A DNA stretch of 64,000 nt from Variovorax terrae (GTDB lineage Bacteria > Pseudomonadota > Gammaproteobacteria > Burkholderiales > Burkholderiaceae_C), in the NCBI RefSeq assembly GCF_022809125.1, contig NZ_JALGBI010000001.1:2790001-2854000 (forward strand). The letters run 5' to 3'. Under the pieces are notes generated by a model that ran no database searches, had not been told where the DNA came from, and was given only the letters and a program-made list of their open reading frames with translations. Made by a program: the position numbers and the translations under genes. Below, piece by piece: positions 53,651-63,716 of this stretch (positions are counted from its first letter, which is position 1; each line of letters opens with the position of its first letter).

Positions 53651-54597
53651 CCATGGCACTCCGGCATTACCTCCAGTTCAGCGACTTCAGCGCCGACGAA
53701 TACGCCTACCTGTTCGAGCGCGCGGCCCTCATCAAGAAGAAGTTCAAGGCCTACGAGAAGCACCACCCGCTGGCCGACCGCACGCTGGCGATGATCTTCG
53801 AGAAGGCCAGCACGCGCACGCGCGTGAGCTTCGAGGCCGGCATGTACCAGCTCGGCGGCTCGGTGGTGCACCTGACCACCGGCGACAGCCAGCTCGGCCG
53901 CGCCGAGCCGATCGAGGACAGCGCCAAGGTGATCAGCCGCATGGTCGACCTCGTGATGATCCGCACCTACGGGCAGGACAAGATCGAGCGCTTCGCCGAG
54001 CATTCGCGCGTGCCGGTGATCAACGGCCTCACGAACGAGTTCCACCCGTGCCAGATCCTGGCCGACATCTTCACCTTTCTCGAGCACCGCGGCACGAACT
54101 CGGAAGGGAAGCCGGACCCGGCTTCCCTGAAGGGCAAGGTCGTGGCCTGGGTCGGCGACGGCAACAACATGGCCAACACCTGGCTGCAGGCCGCCGAGCT
54201 GCTGGGCTTCACGGTGCACCTGAGCACGCCCAGCGGCTACGAGGTCGACCAGGCCGTGGCCGGCCTGCGCTCGGGCGACAGCTACAAGGTGTTCAAGGAC
54301 CCGATGGCGGCCTGCGCCGGTGCCGACCTCGTGACCACCGACGTCTGGACCAGCATGGGCTACGAGGCCGAGAACGAGGCGCGCAAAAAAGCCTTCGCCG
54401 ACTGGTGCGTGGACGCCGACATGATGAAGGCCGCCCGGCCCGATGCGCTGTTCATGCACTGCCTGCCCGCCCACCGCGGCGAGGAGGTCGAGGCCGACGT
54501 GATCGACGGCCCGCAGTCGGTGGTGTGGGACGAGGCGGAGAACCGCATGCATGTGCAGAAGGCGTTGATGGAGTACCTGCTGCTGGGACGGCTCTGA
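53647..54597 (+). CDS. argF: Ornithine carbamoyltransferase
   Basis: A 316-residue enzyme making citrulline. EKASTRTRVSFEAGM is the carbamoyl-phosphate motif, NEFHPCQILAD and HCLPAHRGEEV the ornithine/Cys-Leu-Pro motif. The ATG in ATGA with argD is taken as start; ATG 53653 is an alternative. An argD-argF operon, with the gene at 54608 likely co-transcribed. Confidence 0.96.
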   Translation: MTMALRHYLQFSDFSADEYAYLFERAALIKKKFKAYEKHHPLADRTLAMIFEKASTRTRVSFEAGMYQLGGSVVHLTTGDSQLGRAEPIEDSAKVISRMVDLVMIRTYGQDKIERFAEHSRVPVINGLTNEFHPCQILADIFTFLEHRGTNSEGKPDPASLKGKVVAWVGDGNNMANTWLQAAELLGFTVHLSTPSGYEVDQAVAGLRSGDSYKVFKDPMAACAGADLVTTDVWTSMGYEAENEARKKAFADWCVDADMMKAARPDALFMHCLPAHRGEEVEADVIDGPQSVVWDEAENRMHVQKALMEYLLLGRL

Positions 54598-54607
54598 CCG
54601 CCGCTCC

Positions 54608-55162
54608 ATGGCGCTGATCGACAGCTACCTGCCGCACTACCAGTTCGCCGAGCGGCACGCCATCGAGGTGCCCGTGCCGCCGGCACAGGTGCTGGACGCC
54701 ATCGCACCCGCGCTGCTCGCCTCCGACCCGCTGGCCCGTTTCTTCATCGCGCTGCGCGAACTCCCCGCACGCCTGCTGGCCCGCCTGGGAGGGCGGTCCC
54801 GGCTGCCCAAACGCGCCTTCAGCCCGGCCGACCTTGTCGCGTTGGGCCGCGATGGCGACCGCGAAATCGCGTTCGGCTTGGCGGGCTGCTTCTGGCAGGC
54901 CGACTACGGACTGGTGCACCTGCCCGACGCCCAGGCCTTTCGCGACAGGAACGATCAGCCCCGCCTGGTAATGAATTTCACGGCCAGCCCCCGCGGCGCG
55001 GGCTGCTGGCTCGAAACCCAGACCCGCGTGCATTGCCCCGATGCGGCCATGCTGCGGCGCTTCACGCCCTACTGGTACCTGATACGGCCCGTCAGCGGGC
55101 TGATCCGCCTGCGGCTGCTGAGGCGCATCCGGCAAACCGCGCTGGCAAGAGCCGCCCGCTGA
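54608..55162 (+). CDS. Unknown protein, 184 aa (SRPBCC-like)
   Basis: The sequence HAIEVPVPPAQVLDAIAPAL, REIAFGLAGCFWQADYGLVH and LVMNFTASPRGAGCWLETQT suggests a helix-grip (START/polyketide cyclase-like) fold that binds a hydrophobic ligand. It lies 10 bases after argF but has no evident link to arginine. The C-terminus is rich in Arg. No catalytic motif is visible. Confidence 0.6.
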   Translation: MALIDSYLPHYQFAERHAIEVPVPPAQVLDAIAPALLASDPLARFFIALRELPARLLARLGGRSRLPKRAFSPADLVALGRDGDREIAFGLAGCFWQADYGLVHLPDAQAFRDRNDQPRLVMNFTASPRGAGCWLETQTRVHCPDAAMLRRFTPYWYLIRPVSGLIRLRLLRRIRQTALARAAR

Positions 55163-55200
55163 GGGCCGGCGCACCCGTGCCCCGGGCGGCCACGGTGATT

Positions 55201-55270
55201 GCTTCAAATTTGATAGCAAACAATGACCGCCTTACCTGGACATTGGCGCGATTCTTCTTGAAAAACTGCT
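55201..55270 (+). repeat. Dispersed repeat copy after the argF unit
   Basis: GCTTCAAATTTGATAGC, AAACAATGACCGCC, CTGGACATT, GCGCGATTCTTCTTGAAAA follow the consensus closely. It fills the gap before the convergent TonB receptor gene. Confidence 0.75.
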
Positions 55271-55310
55271 GAAACCCGCTCAAGAGAACGCCGGGCCGGG
55301 CCCAGGACGC

Positions 55311-57716
55311 TCAGAACTGAGTCCCCACCGTCAGGTACACGCGCGGCGTCAGGGTCATGACCGAGCTGTTCTGCGCGAAGCCGCCGGCACCGTCCGGGTA
55401 GCTGCGCTCGCGGTCGTAGCGGGCGTTGCCGATGTTGTAGACACCGATGCGCCAGTAGCCGAGCTTGGGCACCACGCCGCCCAGGTACACATCCAGCATC
55501 GCGCGCGCGTTGTCGCGCCCCGTGATGCCCGGCGAAGTGTTGAGCTGCGCGGGGCCGGTCAGCGACAGCGCCACGCCGCCGAACAGGCCGCCGGTGCGGC
55601 GCATCGGCTTGGCCACGTTCATGCTCGCGGTGTAGCGGGCCTGGCCGGGAATGCGGCTGCCCTGGTTCGGGCCGCTGGTCATGCGCGACTGCAGCAGGCT
55701 GGCGTTGGTGGACAGCGTCCAGTCGCTGCCCAGGCCCAGCCAGCCCAGGCCGGTCTTGGCGTCCGCCTCCAGGCCCCACACCGTGGCGTCACCCACGTTG
55801 CTGCGCTGCTCGACCCAGCGGTTGCCCACCAGCGTCGTCAGGGCCGCGATGGTGTCCTTCACGCTGCGCACGAACAGGTTCACGCCCACCTGGCCCTGGG
55901 GCGCCAGGCGGCGCTCGAAGCCCGCGTCCAGCGTCCAGGCCACCTCGGAGCGCAGGTTCGGGTTGCCGATCGTGTCGGGGTTGCTGATGCTGTTGCTGCC
56001 CTGGCTCGGCGTGCTGCGGTCGATCAGGCTCCAGATGCTCGGGTTGCGCGTCACGCGGGCCAGGTTGACGCGAAACTGCAGGTCGTCGTTGATCGGCGTG
56101 CGCGTGTGCAGCGAGGGCTGCAGGAAGCTCATGCGCCGGCCGTCCGGCAGGCCGGCATCGGCGCCCTGGATCAGCAGCGTCTCCGCGCGCAGGCCCGCGG
56201 TCAGCGTGGTGTTGGCCGGCAGCTCCCATTCGTTCTGGCCCCAGACCACATGGCGCTTCATGTCGACATTCAGGCTCACCGGCGCCGCGCCGCTGCTGAG
56301 CGTGTTCACGCCCAGGCTGCGGTACTCGGCCTGCGCGCCCAGGCTCCATAGGAGGGCGCTGCTGGTGCCGGTGAGCTTGCTGCTGAGCGACCAGAGGTCT
56401 TCCTGGCGGTTGTCCAGGAAGCTGTAGGGGCTGGTGGCCGAGGCCGCGCCGTAGCTCTGGGTGAAGCTACCCGCGCGGTCGACCTCGTCCCGGGACTGGC
56501 TGCCCGACAGCGTGGTCTCCAGCTTGCTGTCCGCGAAGCGGTGCGTCCAGTCCGCGCCGGCCTGCAGGTAGCGCCGCTCGTACCCGTAGGATTCGGCCGT
56601 CAGCGCGTTGTAGGCGCCGCCGGCATCGACGCCCGTGCCCTGGCTGTCGTAGCGCCCGGAGAAGCGCCCACGCGTGATGGTGGCGCGCAGCGCCAGCTGG
56701 TCCGAGGCGCTCAGGCGGCCGTTGAGCCGCGGCACCAGCGAGAAGTCCGAGCGCCGGTAGCGCCCGCTGGCGTCGGACTCGGCCACCACGCTGCCGCCAT
56801 CCACGGTGCGCCGGTGCGTGTCGGAGCCCACCACGTAGCCCGTGCTGGACACCGCCAGGAAGTACGACCAGGGCTGCGCATCGGCCGGCAGCGACGGCAG
56901 GGCTGCCGCCGGCGCCGTGTCCGTTGCGGCCGGGGCGCGCTCCTCGGCCTGGGCCGTGGCCGGTGCGCCGGAATCGGCAGCAGCAGCCGGCGCCTCGGCG
57001 GCCTTCGGCGCGGGTGCTGCGGGCGCTGGGGCCGCCGGTGCCGCCCGCAACGCAGGCACAGCGCCGCCGCCACCCAGCGGCCCGGTTTTCGAGAAGAAAG
57101 CCTGGCCCGCATTGCGGCCCCAGACATGGTTGTCGGTCAGGCGGATCACGGTTTCGCGCTGGATGGTGGCCTGGCGCAGCACGATGTTGAGCGTGCCGCC
57201 AGTGGCGCCCGAGAACTCGGCCGTCGGGGCGCGAACCACCTCGATGCGCTCGATCAGCTCCGACGGCAGTTGGTCGATGGGCAGCTGCGACTTGCCGCTG
57301 GCGACGCGCTGGCCATCGATCAAGAGCTGCGTCGCATTGCGGTCCATGCCGCGCATGCGGATCTCCACGCCGCCGTCGGCGGTGGGCGTCACCTGCACGC
57401 CCGGCAGCTGGCGCAGCACGTCGGCCACCGAGAAGGCGCCCAGGTTCTCGATGTCCTTGCGGTCCACCACCACCAGCGAACCGGTCGCGAAGAAGCGCTG
57501 CTCGATCGAGCGCCGCGCCGTGACCGTCACCGCCTCGAGCTGCGGCGCATCGGAAGCCCCGCGCTCATCGGGCATGCCCTGCGCCGAGGCCGCGACCGCG
57601 TGCGTCAGCACGGTGGTGACCAGCATCTCGCGCAGCGGCCACTCGGCGCGCCGCGCAGCCGGCCGCTCGCCCGCCGCCCCGCTTCGGGCCGGCGAAAACA
57701 GAAACTCCAAACGCAT
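55311..57716 (-). CDS. TonB-dependent outer membrane receptor
   Basis: An 801-residue receptor with a plug domain (RRSIEQRFFATGSLVVVDRK, LRQLPGVQVTPTADGGVEIR, GMDRNATQLLIDGQR) and a beta-barrel to the C-terminal aromatic residue (YLTVGTQF). The N-terminus has an unusually long signal-like region with the cleavage-type site AVAASAQ. Between plug and barrel is an Ala/Pro-rich insert of ~65 residues (APAAPAPAAPAPKAAEAPAA). Ligand (siderophore or other) unknown; no regulator or transport gene adjoins. ATG 57716 is chosen near the signal; an ATG 33 bases upstream is possible. Confidence 0.9.
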   Translation of the reverse strand: MRLEFLFSPARSGAAGERPAARRAEWPLREMLVTTVLTHAVAASAQGMPDERGASDAPQLEAVTVTARRSIEQRFFATGSLVVVDRKDIENLGAFSVADVLRQLPGVQVTPTADGGVEIRMRGMDRNATQLLIDGQRVASGKSQLPIDQLPSELIERIEVVRAPTAEFSGATGGTLNIVLRQATIQRETVIRLTDNHVWGRNAGQAFFSKTGPLGGGGAVPALRAAPAAPAPAAPAPKAAEAPAAAADSGAPATAQAEERAPAATDTAPAAALPSLPADAQPWSYFLAVSSTGYVVGSDTHRRTVDGGSVVAESDASGRYRRSDFSLVPRLNGRLSASDQLALRATITRGRFSGRYDSQGTGVDAGGAYNALTAESYGYERRYLQAGADWTHRFADSKLETTLSGSQSRDEVDRAGSFTQSYGAASATSPYSFLDNRQEDLWSLSSKLTGTSSALLWSLGAQAEYRSLGVNTLSSGAAPVSLNVDMKRHVVWGQNEWELPANTTLTAGLRAETLLIQGADAGLPDGRRMSFLQPSLHTRTPINDDLQFRVNLARVTRNPSIWSLIDRSTPSQGSNSISNPDTIGNPNLRSEVAWTLDAGFERRLAPQGQVGVNLFVRSVKDTIAALTTLVGNRWVEQRSNVGDATVWGLEADAKTGLGWLGLGSDWTLSTNASLLQSRMTSGPNQGSRIPGQARYTASMNVAKPMRRTGGLFGGVALSLTGPAQLNTSPGITGRDNARAMLDVYLGGVVPKLGYWRIGVYNIGNARYDRERSYPDGAGGFAQNSSVMTLTPRVYLTVGTQF

Positions 57717-57865
57717 GAAAAAGCCTCCCTCGACGTTCATGCCATGCATGCAGAAAGCAGCGCATTGTGGCGCATCCCTGCTCCAGCGCCGCCAAAGAAG
57801 GCCTGGGATTGGGATTTCTCGTTAGCATTCCGGCTCCTGCCCAACCCGCCCGCTTGAACCCACGC

Positions 57866-58192
57866 ATGCCCGCCCTCTCCCCCTGCCAGCATTGCGGCGC
57901 CTGTTGCGCCAGCTTTCGCGTCGACTTCTCGGTGCATGAGCTCGACGACCGGGGCGGCGCCGTGCCGGCCGGGCTGGCCGTGGCGCTCAACGACAGCCTC
58001 TGCCGCATGCGGGGCACGGACCACGCGCCGGCCCGCTGCGCGGCCCTGACCGGCCGGATCGGCCAGCCGGTGGCCTGCGGCATCTACGAATGGCGCCCGT
58101 CGCCCTGCCGCGAATTCGAAGCCGGCAGCGATGCCTGCGGCGTTGCGCGCCGCCGCCACGGGCTGCCGCCGCTGGACGACAAAATTCTTTAG
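57866..58192 (+). CDS. YkgJ family cysteine-cluster protein
   Basis: A 108-residue protein with CQHCGACC (residues 6-13) and further Cys at CRMRGTDHAPARCAAL, GQPVACGIYEWRPSPCREF, the metal/iron-sulfur cluster pattern of YkgJ/UPF0153. Function unknown. It is divergent from the receptor gene and 71 bases before kynB, separated by the hairpin at 58207-58243. Confidence 0.85.
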   Translation: MPALSPCQHCGACCASFRVDFSVHELDDRGGAVPAGLAVALNDSLCRMRGTDHAPARCAALTGRIGQPVACGIYEWRPSPCREFEAGSDACGVARRRHGLPPLDDKIL

Positions 58193-58206
58193 GTTTCAAG
58201 TATTTT

Positions 58207-58243
58207 CATGGGTGTTGGAAATAACCGACACCATGGCTTTTTT
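58207..58243 (+). terminator. Hairpin before the kyn operon
   Basis: GGTGTTGG and CCGACACC pair (one G-U) around AAATAA, extended by CAT/ATG, and CTTTTTT follows. It probably ends the ykgJ transcript, but the symmetric DNA could also be an operator for kynB. Confidence 0.55.
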
Positions 58244-58263
58244 CGCGGTGCTACCTTTGCGTC

Positions 58264-58905
58264 ATGCCAAGCACCGCCCTCACCGTCTGGGACATCTCGC
58301 CGCCTGTGCTGGCGGGCAGCCCCGTCTTTCCCGGTGACACTCCGTACACGCAGCGATGGAGCGCCACCCTCGGCCCCGGCTGCCCCGTCAACGTCAGCGC
58401 GCTCACGCTGTCGCCCCATGTCGGCGCCCACGCCGATGCGCCGCTGCACTACGACCCGCAGGGCGCCGCCATCGGCAGCGTGGACCTGTCGCCCTACCTC
58501 GGCCGCTGCCGCGTGATCCACGCCATCGGCTGCGGCCCGCTGGTGCGCTGGGTGCACCTGGCCCACGCGCTGCACCAGCTGCCGCCGCGCGTGCTGGTGC
58601 GCACCTACGACCGCATGCCGGTGGACCGCTGGGACCCGCAGCTCGCGGCCTACGCGCCCGACACCGTGGCGCGGCTGGCCGCGCTGGGCGTGACGCTGAT
58701 CGGCATCGACACCGCCAGCATCGACCCGGCCGACAGCAAGACGCTGGACAGCCACCAGGTGATCCGGCGCCACGGCCTGCGCGTGCTCGAGAACCTGGTG
58801 CTCGACGACGTGCCCGAGGGCGACTACGAGCTGATCGCCCTGCCCCTGAAACTGATGACGGCCGACGCCTCGCCGGTGCGCGCCGTGCTGCGCGCCCTCG
58901 CCTGA
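58264..58905 (+). CDS. kynB: Kynurenine formamidase
   Basis: A 213-residue cyclase-family metal enzyme hydrolysing N-formylkynurenine. [27 protein letters not shown] (metal His and Asp) and [13 protein letters not shown] with [17 protein letters not shown] are the family motifs. First gene of kynB-kynU-kynA. Confidence 0.96.
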   Translation: MPSTALTVWDISPPVLAGSPVFPGDTPYTQRWSATLGPGCPVNVSALTLSPHVGAHADAPLHYDPQGAAIGSVDLSPYLGRCRVIHAIGCGPLVRWVHLAHALHQLPPRVLVRTYDRMPVDRWDPQLAAYAPDTVARLAALGVTLIGIDTASIDPADSKTLDSHQVIRRHGLRVLENLVLDDVPEGDYELIALPLKLMTADASPVRAVLRALA

Positions 58906-58942
58906 GCGCCGCGCCACCGAACCCTCCTTTTCGCCCCACGCC

Positions 58943-60244
58943 ATGACCACCCTGCAAGACTGCCGCGCCCTCGATGCGCAAGACCCGCTGCGCGAGTTGC
59001 GCCAGCTGTTCGCCCTGCCCGAAGGGGTGATCTATCTTGACGGCAACTCGCTCGGCGTGCTGCCCCGGGCCACGCCGCAGCGCGTGGCCGAGGTGGTGCA
59101 GCGCGAATGGGGCGAAGGCCTGATCCGCTCGTGGAACACGGCCGGCTGGTTCGAGCTGCCGCAGCGCGTGGGCGACAAGATCGCCGGCCTGATCGGGGCA
59201 CGGCCCGGCGAGGTGGTGGCCACCGACTCCACTTCGGTCAACCTCTTCAAGGTGCTCAGCGCTGCAATTTTGATAGCAAGAGAAGACCACCCGGCGCGGA
59301 CCTGCGTGCTCTCCGAGCGCTCAAACTTCCCGACCGACCTGTACATCGCCCAGGCCCTGTGCCGCCAGCACGGCCTGACGCTCAGGCTGGTCGAGCCCGA
59401 GGAGATCGCCGGCGCCCTGACGCCCGAGGTGGCCGTGCTGATGCTCACCCATGTCAACTACCGCACCGGCGCCATGCACGACATGGCGGCCGTCACGGCG
59501 GCGGCCCATGCGGCCGGCGTGCTCACGGTGTGGGACCTCGCGCACAGCGCCGGCGCCGTGCCGGTGGACCTGCACGGCGCCGATGCCGACTTCTCCGTTG
59601 GCTGCGGCTACAAGTACCTCAACGGCGGCCCCGGCGCGCCGGCCTTCGTCTGGGTGCACCCGCGCCATGCCGACCGCTTCTGGCAGCCGCTGGCCGGCTG
59701 GTGGGGCCATGCCGCGCCGTTCGAGTTCACGCCCGACTACCGGCCCGCGCCGGGCATCGCGCGCTACCTGTGCGGCACCCAGCCCATCATGAGCCTGGCG
59801 GCGCTCGACTGCGGGCTGGACACGCTGCTGGCCGCCGCGCCACTGGGCGGCATGGCCGCGCTGCGCAGCAAGTCGCTGGCCCTGGCCGACCTGTTCATCC
59901 GCCTCGTCGAGGAACGCTGCGCCGGCCACGGCCTGGGCCTGGCCACGCCGCGCGACCCGGCCCGGCGCGGCTCGCAGGCCTGCCTCACGCGCGAGCCCGG
60001 CGCGGGCGTGGACGGCGCCGGCAGCGGCGCCTATGCCATCGTGCAGACGCTGATCGCGCGCGGCGTGATCGGCGACTTTCGCGCGGGCGACGGCGGCCGC
60101 CACAAGGACATCCTGCGCTTCGGCTTCACGCCGCTGTACATCGGCTTCGAGGACATGTGGCACGCGGTGGAGCACCTGCGCCAGGTGCTCGAAACCGGCG
60201 AGTGGCGCCAACCTGAATTCAACCAACAACAGGCGGTGACCTGA
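58943..60244 (+). CDS. kynU: Kynureninase
   Basis: A 433-residue PLP enzyme cutting kynurenine to anthranilate and alanine. [45 protein letters not shown] and [18 protein letters not shown] with the PLP Lys are clear. Codons for about [15 protein letters not shown] (near residue 110) coincide with a copy of the dispersed repeat, with no visible frame damage. It starts 37 bases after kynB and ends one base before kynA. Confidence 0.95.
   Translation: MTTLQDCRALDAQDPLRELRQLFALPEGVIYLDGNSLGVLPRATPQRVAEVVQREWGEGLIRSWNTAGWFELPQRVGDKIAGLIGARPGEVVATDSTSVNLFKVLSAAILIAREDHPARTCVLSERSNFPTDLYIAQALCRQHGLTLRLVEPEEIAGALTPEVAVLMLTHVNYRTGAMHDMAAVTAAAHAAGVLTVWDLAHSAGAVPVDLHGADADFSVGCGYKYLNGGPGAPAFVWVHPRHADRFWQPLAGWWGHAAPFEFTPDYRPAPGIARYLCGTQPIMSLAALDCGLDTLLAAAPLGGMAALRSKSLALADLFIRLVEERCAGHGLGLATPRDPARRGSQACLTREPGAGVDGAGSGAYAIVQTLIARGVIGDFRAGDGGRHKDILRFGFTPLYIGFEDMWHAVEHLRQVLETGEWRQPEFNQQQAVT
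59261..59312 (+). repeat. Dispersed repeat copy inside kynU
   Basis: GCTGCAATTTTGATAGCAAG, then AAGACCACCCGGCGCGGACC, matches the consensus nearly as well as the intergenic copies and is read in frame. Confidence 0.65.
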
Positions 60245-60245
60245 C

Positions 60246-61091
60246 ATGACATCGCCAAAACCCGAGGACATCGTCCGCGACGAAAAGGCCCAGCTCGACT
60301 TCAGCCGCTCGATGAGCTATGGCGACTACCTGCACCTGGACGCGATCCTGAACGCCCAGCAGCCGCTCTCGCCCGACCACAACGAGATGCTGTTCATCAT
60401 TCAGCACCAGACCAGCGAGCTCTGGATGAAGCTGATGCTGCACGAGCTGCATGCCGCCGTCCGCTGCGTGGCGCAGGACGAGCTGGGCAGCGCCTTCAAG
60501 ATGCTGGCGCGCGTGAGCCGGATCATGGAGCAGCTCGTGCACGCCTGGGACGTGCTGGCCACCATGACGCCGCCCGAGTACAGCGCCATCCGGCCCTACC
60601 TCGCCAACTCCAGCGGCTTCCAGAGCGCGCAGTACCGCTGCATCGAGTTCGCCCTGGGCAACAAGAACGCGGCCATGCTCAAGCCGCATGCGCACCGCTC
60701 CGACCTGCTGGCCCAGGTGCAGGCCGCCTACGAGGCCCCCTCGCTCTACGACGAGGCGCTGCGCCTGCTGGCGCGTCGCGGCCTGCCCGTGCCCGCCAGC
60801 CACACGCAGCGCGACTGGACCCGGCCCTATGAGAGCAGCGATGCGGTGGAGCAGGCCTGGCTCGTGGCCTACCGCAACCCGCAGCAGTACTGGGACCTGT
60901 ACCAGCTCGGCGAGGAACTCACCGACCTCGAGGACGCCTTCCGCCTCTGGCGCTTTCGCCACGTGACCACGGTGGAGCGCGTGATCGGCTTCAAGCGCGG
61001 CACCGGCGGCACCAGCGGCGTGGGCTACCTGCGCAAGATGCTCGACGTGGTGCTGTTCCCGGAAATATGGAAGCTGCGCACGGATCTGTGA
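60246..61091 (+). CDS. kynA: Tryptophan 2,3-dioxygenase
   Basis: A 281-residue heme dioxygenase opening the indole ring. [35 protein letters not shown], and [20 protein letters not shown] with the heme-ligand His, followed by GVGYLRKM, identify it. With kynB and kynU it completes the pathway from tryptophan to anthranilate. Confidence 0.97.
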   Translation: MTSPKPEDIVRDEKAQLDFSRSMSYGDYLHLDAILNAQQPLSPDHNEMLFIIQHQTSELWMKLMLHELHAAVRCVAQDELGSAFKMLARVSRIMEQLVHAWDVLATMTPPEYSAIRPYLANSSGFQSAQYRCIEFALGNKNAAMLKPHAHRSDLLAQVQAAYEAPSLYDEALRLLARRGLPVPASHTQRDWTRPYESSDAVEQAWLVAYRNPQQYWDLYQLGEELTDLEDAFRLWRFRHVTTVERVIGFKRGTGGTSGVGYLRKMLDVVLFPEIWKLRTDL

Positions 61092-61112
61092 CTCGGAAGC
61101 TCCGAGCACCCT

Positions 61113-61532
61113 CTACAACGCCAGTGGCCGCACCAGCAGCTGGGTCTTGATTCTGATGCCGCCTTTGAGCGCCAGCGTGACCGGGGTGCGCTCGCACACC
61201 GCGGCCAGCCGCGCGCATTGCGCGTCGGTCAACGCGCCGAGGATGTGGATCTCCCGGGCGATGTGCGCCGAACGCGGCGCGCCCCGCAGCTCGAGCGTGA
61301 CCATCAGGCGCTCGAGCGGCCAGGCCCTCCGCTCGCAATGCCTGCGAAGCGCGATGGCCGTGCACGCCCCCAGGCTCGACAGCAGCAAGGCGAACGGCGA
61401 GGGCCCGGCATCGAGACCGCCACGATCCACCGGCTCGTCCGCGACCAGCGCGTGGCGGCCGCACTGGATTTCCTGGTAATACGGCGGCCGGGAGCTGTCG
61501 CTGACGATGACGACGCGAGTGGCTTGCCTCAT
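61113..61532 (-). CDS. OsmC family protein
   Basis: A 139-residue OsmC/Ohr-fold protein: GPSPFALLLSSLGACTAIAL carries the first Cys region and a second Cys lies nearby (RRHCERRAWPLE). Members reduce organic peroxides; this one is closer to the YhfA-type than to Ohr. It is last in the minus-strand cluster 63612-61113. Confidence 0.88.
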   Translation of the reverse strand: MRQATRVVIVSDSSRPPYYQEIQCGRHALVADEPVDRGGLDAGPSPFALLLSSLGACTAIALRRHCERRAWPLERLMVTLELRGAPRSAHIAREIHILGALTDAQCARLAAVCERTPVTLALKGGIRIKTQLLVRPLAL

Positions 61533-61567
61533 CGCCTGCGCCTGTCAGCGGCCGCCGCTGTGCGCCC

Positions 61568-62341
61568 TCAGAACTCGAAGCCGCCAATGGTCATGCCGCC
61601 GTCGACGACCAGCATCTGCCCCAGGACGTAGCTGGCCTCCGGCGAGCACAGCCACACCGCGGCGGCCGCCGCCTCTTCCGCGCGCGCACCGCGTCGGGCC
61701 GGAATCGCCGACAGCGCCAGCCTGGCAAAGGCCGGGTTCTGCGCGCTGTTGGCGGCGACCATGGGCGTCTCGGTCCAGCCCGGTGCCAGTGCGTTGACCC
61801 GCACGCCGTGGGCTGCGTTTTCCATCGCCGCCACGCGGGTCAGGCCCAGCACCCCGTGCTTGGAGGCGGCGTAGGCGCACATGCCGCCCGGCCCCGTGAG
61901 CGCGGCGACCGAAGCGGTGTTGCAGATCGCACCGCCACCGGTCTTCTTCATGAGCGGCAGCTCGTACTTCATGCCGAGAAAGACGCTCGTGAGGTTCACG
62001 CGCATCACCTCGTCGAAGTCCGGCACCGGGTAGTCCTCGACGCGATGCGCGCCGCCGGTGATGCCGGCATTGTTGAAGGCGACGTCGAGCCGGGCCTGTT
62101 CGCGGTCGATGCGCGCAAGCAGTGCGGCAACCTCCTCTTCGCGGGAGACATCGGCCGCCGCAATGCGTGCCAGGCCGCCGGCGGCCTCGATCATCGCCTG
62201 CGTCTGTGCCAGCTTCGCCTGCTGCCGCCCGGCGCAATAGACGAGCGCGCCGCGCGCGGCGAATAGCTGCGCCGCCGCGCGCCCGATGCCGGATCCTGCC
62301 CCCGTGACCAGGACCACCTTGCCTTCGAATGGGGTGGGCAT
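61568..62341 (-). CDS. SDR family oxidoreductase
   Basis: A 257-residue classical short-chain dehydrogenase: TGAGSGIGRAA (NAD(P) loop), NNAGITG, Ser region NTASVAALTGPG, and YAASKHGVL (YxxxK). It ends VDGGMTIGGFEF. Substrate unknown. It lies 15 bases after the F420-type reductase gene. Confidence 0.93.
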   Translation of the reverse strand: MPTPFEGKVVLVTGAGSGIGRAAAQLFAARGALVYCAGRQQAKLAQTQAMIEAAGGLARIAAADVSREEEVAALLARIDREQARLDVAFNNAGITGGAHRVEDYPVPDFDEVMRVNLTSVFLGMKYELPLMKKTGGGAICNTASVAALTGPGGMCAYAASKHGVLGLTRVAAMENAAHGVRVNALAPGWTETPMVAANSAQNPAFARLALSAIPARRGARAEEAAAAAVWLCSPEASYVLGQMLVVDGGMTIGGFEF

Positions 62342-62356
62342 GTGCCTGCTCCGCCT

Positions 62357-62949
62357 TCAGCCCAGCTTGACCAGATTCAAGGTGGGCAGCACGCCCCCCG
62401 GAAACTGCTGAAGCGGGCTGCCACTGGCCAGGGTTCCGAGGTCGATGGTGGCGAAGCCGCAGCGGCCGAGGATCTCGCCGACGGCCTGTTTTGCCGCAAC
62501 GTCGTCGCCACAGAGGAAGAGCACGCGGCGCCCGCCGGCCACCTGCGGGTCGGCAGCCAGCATGGCGCGCACCAGCGTATTGCCCGCTTTCACGACGCGC
62601 GCGCCGGGCGCGTGCGAGGCGACGACCTCGCTCGAATTCTTGCCGCCCAGGTCCAGGGTGGAGAACCCCGGGCCGACGGCATTCGTCGCGTCGATCAGCA
62701 CACGCCCGTTCCAGGCCGGCAGGCCGGCCAGGGCTTCCGGCACCTGCGGCCATTGCACCGCCAGGAACACCACGTCGGCCGCAGCGGCTTCCTCGCGCGT
62801 GCCGGCCCGGGCGTTCGGCCCCATCTCGCGCGCGGCAGCGGCCAGCGATTCGGGGCCCCGGCTGTTGCTGAGGATCACCTCGTAGCCGGCCCTCGCGGCA
62901 TGGCCCGCAAAGGCCTGTCCGATGCCGCCCGCCCCCATGACGCCGATCT

Positions 62950-62953
<4 letters not shown>
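62357..62953 (-). CDS. NADP-oxidoreductase F420-dependent type protein
   Basis: A 198-residue Rossmann protein beginning MKIGVMGAGGIGQAFAGHAA, with ADVVFLAVQWPQVPEAL and NTLVRAML typical of the F420-dependent NADP reductase family; in proteobacteria the hydride partner is probably NAD(P)H with another substrate. The start overlaps the stop of the hydrolase gene (ATGA). Confidence 0.88.
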
Positions 62954-63612
<659 letters not shown>

Positions 63613-63688
63613 GGGCTTGTCTCCGTTGGGGGGTTGAGGTGAGGCCGAGAATGCGCCCTCGATTCCATAGCCGGAAGCCGATATCATT

Positions 63689-63703
63689 CGATGGATTCCA
63701 TCG
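63689..63703. promoter_or_regulatory. Palindromic LysR-type operator
   Basis: CGATGGA-T-TCCATCG is a perfect 15-base palindrome between the LysR gene and the divergent hydrolase gene, the usual place for a LysR recognition site. Confidence 0.6.
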
Positions 63704-63716
63704 TCAGGATTGATAG

